From contig CM060731.1 of the NCBI GenBank assembly GCA_030704615.1, positions 25,916,001 through 25,980,000 on the forward strand: a DNA stretch of 64,000 nt, read 5' to 3'. A model generated the notes under the pieces. That model saw only the letters and a list, made by a program, of their open reading frames with translations, was not told where the DNA came from and did no database searches. Below, piece after piece: positions 59,393 through 64,000 of this stretch; within the stretch, counting starts at the first letter, position 1, and each line of letters opens with the position of its first letter. The stretch is from Takakia lepidozioides (lineage: Eukaryota; Streptophyta; Takakiopsida; Takakiales; Takakiaceae). The translations under genes and the position numbers were made by a program.

Positions 59393-59914
59393 ATGTATGT
59401 TATGTTGGGCCTTGACGATATTTTTTATAATGGACATGAAGCCTGGAAATACTTACACTGTTCCAAGGTCATTGACACACCTCTCACCTATACGGACAAT
59501 GAACTCAGGGAGTACACTAATTTTGCTCGCAAGCGATTGATGCAAGTAGTACAGTTTAAGCTTCCAGACATGGTGGGCCAACACTGTATGCCACGCAGGA
59601 TTCCTGAGAAGCCACTTAAGGTTTGGGCACCGAAAGGCCACAGGGGGAGAGATGATTATGATACAACTTGTTCAATGGAAGAAACTTTTGACATGACCGA
59701 GGACTATGTACTACAGATGGCAGAGAAGAAACGACGGGGATCTCCTATGCCTAAGAGGTTACCTCGTTATCAACCCAAGGAGGGACAGACATTTCCATTT
59801 GGTTTGGGCTCGGGCACAGGGTTCGGGCTTGCATACATAGCCCTCCAAGGGACTCTCACCGACAGGAGGGTGCTCGCTCACAAAGGTTTGCTGATCCTAA
59901 ATAGTAAACCGTGA
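59393..59914 (+). CDS. Unrecognised 173-aa ORF
   Basis: Intact frame MYVMLGLDDIFYNGHEAWKY to a stop at 59914. It is basic in the second half (QMAEKKRRGSPMPKRLPRYQ) with a short glycine/phenylalanine-rich stretch FPFGLGSGTGFGLAY. I recognise no domain. It follows AT-rich sequence with no clear promoter. It may be the final piece of the accessory ORF set. Confidence 0.4.
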   Translation: MYVMLGLDDIFYNGHEAWKYLHCSKVIDTPLTYTDNELREYTNFARKRLMQVVQFKLPDMVGQHCMPRRIPEKPLKVWAPKGHRGRDDYDTTCSMEETFDMTEDYVLQMAEKKRRGSPMPKRLPRYQPKEGQTFPFGLGSGTGFGLAYIALQGTLTDRRVLAHKGLLILNSKP

Positions 59915-60412
59915 GGACACAACTTTTTGAGAGGGGGGAGCTTTTGCCATGTCAGACCACCAATCCACAAGCACAAACAACTCCTCCTCCGAAGTTGGCA
60001 GGCGACCTTCAGCTACAGGTGTTCTCGTAACAAACTTGTCCATGGTTTGCCTCAGATTCCATGTGGCATCATGGGCCCGGTTCTCCATCCATTTCGTGAA
60101 CTGGAACTTCGCCCTGTCCTCCTCCCATTCATCCCCGACCAAAGCCTCCCTCATTCTCATCTCCATATTGTGCTGGAATCTAAGGAACCCCTCATTCCCA
60201 TGTCGGACATACAAAAGATTCAAATGCATTATGTCATTGTCCTTCAAATAATCCAGCACTACTTGCTTCACCACCTTCGCGGCCTCTGCGCTTGGATAGT
60301 TTTTTTTGTTGACCTGACTATTCCGTTCATATGCATGTTTACGCTTCCTGCCTTTACGCCCACTTCCCGAGGAACCCCCTGACACTGCGTTCGAAGTAAC
60401 GTTTCCGGACAT
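59897..60412 (-). CDS. Unrecognised 171-aa basic N-terminus protein
   Basis: Intact minus-strand ORF with ATG at 60412 (the frame is open further upstream from a TTG at 60529). It begins MSGNVTSNAVSGGSSGSG, then a nuclear-localisation-like GRKGRKRKH. A helical, charged region follows (AEAAKVVKQVVLDYLKDND, LRFQHNMEMRMREAL, WEEDRAKFQFTKWMENRA) and then TSEEELFVLVDWWSDMAKAP. It overlaps the end of the convergent 59393-59914 ORF by 18 bp. It sits just outside the putative LTR of the right-hand Ty3 element. No family is recognised. Its intactness among decayed elements is notable. Confidence 0.4.
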   Translation of the reverse strand: MSGNVTSNAVSGGSSGSGRKGRKRKHAYERNSQVNKKNYPSAEAAKVVKQVVLDYLKDNDIMHLNLLYVRHGNEGFLRFQHNMEMRMREALVGDEWEEDRAKFQFTKWMENRAHDATWNLRQTMDKFVTRTPVAEGRLPTSEEELFVLVDWWSDMAKAPPSQKVVSSRFTI

Positions 60413-60580
60413 GATAAAAGTACTCTGCGGAATAGACGTGGCTTCGTAACGCGAAACTAAACCCAGACTATTGATAACCTTATATACTAGCAGATCAATT
60501 TTCTCACCCTCTATTGGTATAGTATCCAAAGCAAACGGGAGTTTACCAAATTACCAAGAGTAACTTGGGAAACTACTCAG

Positions 60581-60770
60581 GAAGCTTCTTTTGGAGGAAA
60601 CTTCTCCATTAAGATACCTCATTTGTTTAATGAAGCTTCTCCATCAAGAAACCTTTGTTTAATCTTGGAAACTTCTCCAGCAAGCAACCTCCATAGGGGA
60701 AGCTTCTTAGGGAAGCTTCTTAGTAGCCAGTATATATAGGAGGCGAGACTGGACACTTTTCAGTCTCACC
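60581..60770 (+). promoter_or_regulatory. LTR-like promoter with heat-shock-element cluster and TATA box
   Basis: Six GAAnnTTC words lie at 60581-60588, 60597-60604, 60632-60639, 60668-60675, 60699-60706 and 60712-60719. A TATATATA box (60731-60738) follows 11 bp later. GAAnnTTC is the core of heat-shock elements bound by HSF trimers. A hairpin, GAGACTG/CAGTCTC with a 10-nt loop, lies at 60744-60767, about where transcription should start. The region drives the Ty3 gag frame starting at 61090. LTR ends are not defined because the 3' LTR is outside the window. Confidence 0.6.
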
Positions 60771-61089
60771 AACACCAGTTCAAGTTACTCTTGTTTCCAG
60801 TTCCCAGTATTCCAGTCCAGTTCCTAGTACCCTAGCCCAGTTCCCAGTATCTGGTACTCTAGTCCAGTTTCCAGCATTCCAGTATTCAAGTCGTGTTCCA
60901 ATATCTTGTACTCTTGTTCATTGTTATAAAGATCGTCTTGATTCCTATTTACTCATCGTGCATTCGGCCACGCCGACCTTGACTTCTTGTCTAGCCTTGT
61001 ACCTCTAGTCTTATCTCTTGTTTGTGTTCAGTCATGTTCTCGTCCTTGACAGTTTGACGAGACTGTAGTTTGTTCCTTAGTTAGTTAAG
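60771..61089 (+). other. Leader/R-U5-like region with CCAGT repeats
   Basis: Pyrimidine-rich leader with repeated CCAGTTCCCAGTAT and CCAGTCCAGTT words (about 60775-60900). A second GAGACTG at 61059-61065 is complementary to the hairpin arm CAGTCTC at 60761-60767. It could be the primer site of a self-priming Tf1-type element. Confidence 0.4.
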
Positions 61090-64000
61090 ATGGAAAGAAC
61101 ATTTGCGGAAATGGTCGCCACATTGCAGAGTCTTCAGCTCCAGTTGCAAGAACTTCGTGCCTCTACTGCCCAACTACAAGCTGATCAGTCTCAAGACCTT
61201 GACAATGCTCTCAACAATTTGCAACAACAAATTTCAAGTTGAAGGAATCGAACACTGGATCTTCAACCTTACGAGTCCCTACTACAACAAATCCTACTGC
61301 AACGGTTCCTCCAAATCTTCAACGGATTACAAGGGAACCAAAGGTCAGCATGCCCGAGAAATTTGATGGGACGAGATCAAGATTTCGCGGTTTTGTTCAA
61401 TAAGTACGATTGTTCCTACGACTACATCCACAACGCTACTCTGATGAAAGTATTCAAGTGGAATTCGTGGGCACCCTTCTATCAGGCACTGCCCTATCTT
61501 GGTTTGCACCGCTATTAGAGAGAAATTTGCATTTACTATACAATTTTGAAGCATTCATGTCCGAGTTCACTGTAACATTTGGAGAGAATGATAGAGAGAG
61601 AGTTGCAGAGACAAAGATGCGAAATCTTCGACAAGGAGCACGTCCAGCTTCCGTTTATGCTGCCGAATTTCGACAACTTGCGTGCGATCTTGACTGGAAT
61701 GAGAAGAGCCTCATTAGTCAGTTTCGATGTGGCCTAAAATATGATGTTAAAGATTTGTTGCTGACAATGCCAAACGTGAGTACACTGAGCGAATTCATCA
61801 CCCAAGTCATTGCATTCGATAATCGTGTTCGAAAGACGTCAAGAGAAGCGACCTGGATGGTCGACGACGCACCATGCCGCTGCTACTACGGCACCAAATA
61901 CAACGATCCATCAGACATCCGGTAATGATCCTATGCAAATTGATGTTGTCCGATTCAAGCCATTGACGCCACATGAAAAACAAAGACGGCGCTCGAATGG
62001 ATTATGCCTTTATTGCGGAGAAAATGATCACATGGCATTAAACTGCCCCAACAAGAGAAGATTCAAAGCTCGGGGCACCATTCAAGTGTTCGATACGAGG
62101 AGGTCGGAAAACGAAGATGTCCAGTCACAGTAGGGACCATGCGGCTGGACACCCCAAATTCCTCACCAAAAAAAAATCTTCTTCTACCTCCAGACCCTGT
62201 ATTTTGTTTCACAGTTCCAGTAAAGATCAGGATGCAAAATCGAGATATCTCCGTAGAAGCACTTTTGGACTCGGGCGCTTCAGCGTGTTTTATTGACAAA
62301 GACTTTGCGAAGCAACACAATTTAACGCTCGTAAGAAAGACCATGTTGAAGTTATCGATGGACGACCGTTAGCATCAGGAAATGTTGACCATGAAACTCG
62401 ACCCATTGAAGTGAAGCTTAAAAATCAAGCATCACAGATTGTTTTCAATGTCATCCAATCTCCAACAAATCCTGTGATCCTTGGACTTCCCTGGTTTGTA
62501 CTTCATAATCATGACATCGACTCGCAATCACGAAAAATTTCGGCAAGACAAAAATGCAAAAGTACCAAAGATATTCAACCCCTGTTTCTTGGAGCTAGAG
62601 CCTTCATGAGAGCTACCAAAAAGGAGGCACTTTATGCGACTCCGATCAAGACCACAACAGACAAAGGTACTTCAACATTACCCGCTCAATATCAAGATTT
62701 CAAAGATGTCTTCGAGAAGAAAAATGCAGACATATTGCCAGAACATCGACCTTATGACTGTGCAATTGAGTTACAAGAAGGAGCCCAACCACCATTCGGC
62801 CCAATCTATAACTTATCCCAGACAGAGTTGGCTGCATTACGCGAATACATTGATGAAAATTATCAAAGCACTTCATCTGACATTCCACATCACCCGCGGG
62901 GGCGCCTATCTTGTTTATGAAAAAGAAGGATGGATCATTACGCATGTGTGTCGACTATCGCGGTCTCAACAAAGTCACAATCAAGAATCGTTATCCGTTG
63001 CCGCTGATTCTGGGCTTCTCGACCAGCTGGGACGAGCGAAGATTTTCACCAAAATCGATTTGAGAGGAGCTTATAATCTTGTACGGATAAAAGAAGGAGA
63101 CGAATGGAAAACAACTTTTCGAACAAGGTATGGACATTTTAAATACAATGTTATGCCTTTCGGTCTTACAAATGCTCCAGCAATTTTCCAACATATGATG
63201 AATGACATCTTTCGAGAATTTTTAGATGACTTTGTAGTCATCTATTTGGACGACATTTTGATATTTTCACAGAACGAAGAAGAACATGGCTACCATGTAC
63301 GCCTTGTCCTTGATAAATTAAGAGAAAGAGGACTATATGCCAAGTTGGAGAAATGTATTTTCTATCAATCTGAGGTCGAATTTCTGGGCTACATTATTTC
63401 CGACAAAGACGTCTTTATGGATCAGAAGAAAATACAAACCATCATCGAGTGAATTAAACCAACTTCGGTCCGAGATGTACAATGTTTTCTGGGTTTTGCA
63501 AATTTCTATAGAATCTTCATCAATGACTACTCCAAAATTGCTGCACCATTGACACGACTTACAGGGAAGGACAAATTTGTATGGGACGAGAAGGCTGACC
63601 AAGGCTGACAGGCTGAAGCAGGCGTTTACAACAGCTCCAATACTGGTACATGCAGACCCATCTAAACCATTCTTCTTAGAAGCAGATGCATCGGACTTTG
63701 CACTTGGCGCGGTACTCTCACAATACGGTACAGATAGCCGACTCCACCCTGTTGGTTTTCGTTCTCGCAAATTTTTCGCTGCGGAGATCAATTATGAAAT
63801 CCATGACAAAGAACTTCTAGCGATTATCGATGCTTTTGAATAGTGGCATCATCTATTGGAGGGAGCTAAACATCAGGTCACTATCTATACCGATCACAAA
63901 AACTTCGAATATGAATGCTCGTGTTTTGAATCGACGTCAAGCGAGATGGACTATGTCACTAGCAAGGTTTGATTTTGTTAATACCTACCGTCCCGGACAT
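61090..64000 (+). pseudogene. Ty3/gypsy retrotransposon, Tf1/Tcn1-like, cut by the window edge
   Basis: Gag starts at ATG 61090 with a coiled coil (LQLQLQELRASTAQLQAD), a stop near 61240, then a Ty3/PEG10-type capsid (KFDGTRSRFRGFV, LSGTALSWFAPLLE, VYAAEFRQLACDLDW). A C-x2-C-x4-H-x4-C zinc knuckle (CLYCGENDHMALNC) is at about 62008. Protease has LLDSGASACFIDKDFA (about 62262). Reverse transcriptase has [31 protein letters not shown], the YLDD box in [10 protein letters not shown] and [14 protein letters not shown]. RNase H has FLEADASDFALGAVLSQYG, INYEIHDKELLAI and the YTDH box. Stops or frameshifts at about 61240, 61401, 61923, 62370, 62910, 63450 and 63841 disable it. Integrase (and any chromodomain) would lie beyond 64000. 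The reverse transcriptase wording is closest to fungal Tf1 and Tcn1-like chromoviruses, reported also in mosses. Confidence 0.88.

Noticed and set aside
1-64000. CRISPR array, bacterial operon or phage module
   Set aside because: Regular spacer-repeat structure and prokaryotic gene packing are absent; introns and plant gene families show a nuclear plant sequence.

Overview
This looks like nuclear DNA from a non-seed land plant, most likely a bryophyte. The genes have many GT–AG introns (and two apparent GC–AG introns). There is a land-plant SAUR gene, a PAS-type cytosolic hybrid histidine kinase of a kind described from bryophytes and lycophytes (PHK), and a Tf1/Tcn1-like Ty3 retrotransposon of a group reported from mosses. 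The species cannot be named from the sequence alone.

Layout. 1-5.7 kb is a transposon graveyard: a broken Myb/SANT (trihelix)-like gene, a decayed CACTA transposase, a GC-rich hAT-type MITE with a tRNA-derived SINE inside it, and a LINE 3' fragment. A SAUR-like gene lies on the minus strand at 7.5-7.9 kb. ATG101 (autophagy initiation; minus strand, six exons, about 205 aa) occupies 10.46-14.0 kb. It is divergent from a 17-exon gamma-tubulin complex component 6 (GCP6) gene at 15.2-27.0 kb, which is about 1,560 aa and organises microtubule nucleation. 27-37 kb has no confident gene but holds tandem and dispersed repeats, a SINE copy, a TTAA-flanked MITE and a GC-rich island. 37.7-43.8 kb is the histidine kinase (coiled coil, PAS, HisKA, HATPase, receiver). 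44.3-49.1 kb is a MITE field (CACTA-like, hAT with a perfect 8-bp target duplication, GA microsatellite).

49.1-64 kb is a retrotransposon block. A Ty1/copia gag-protease-integrase fragment runs directly into a Ty3/gypsy RNase H-integrase fragment of Athila/Tat-like type, followed by several kilobases of extra ORFs (coiled-coil and unknown). A second, Tf1/Tcn1-like Ty3 element then runs off the right edge. Its apparent LTR promoter carries six GAAnnTTC motifs just upstream of a TATA box, which suggests heat-responsive transcription, and a hairpin whose arm recurs near the expected primer site.

How the parts relate. The four recognisable host genes (SAUR, ATG101, GCP6, PHK-like kinase) have no pathway in common. 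ATG101 and GCP6 share one intergenic promoter region. Exon models were built by hand from open frames, splice sites, phase and remembered family patterns, without transcripts or alignments. No complete new defence or signalling system was seen. The strongest less-ordinary signals are the heat-shock-like LTR, the extra ORFs behind the Ty3 integrase, and the TTAA-flanked MITE.
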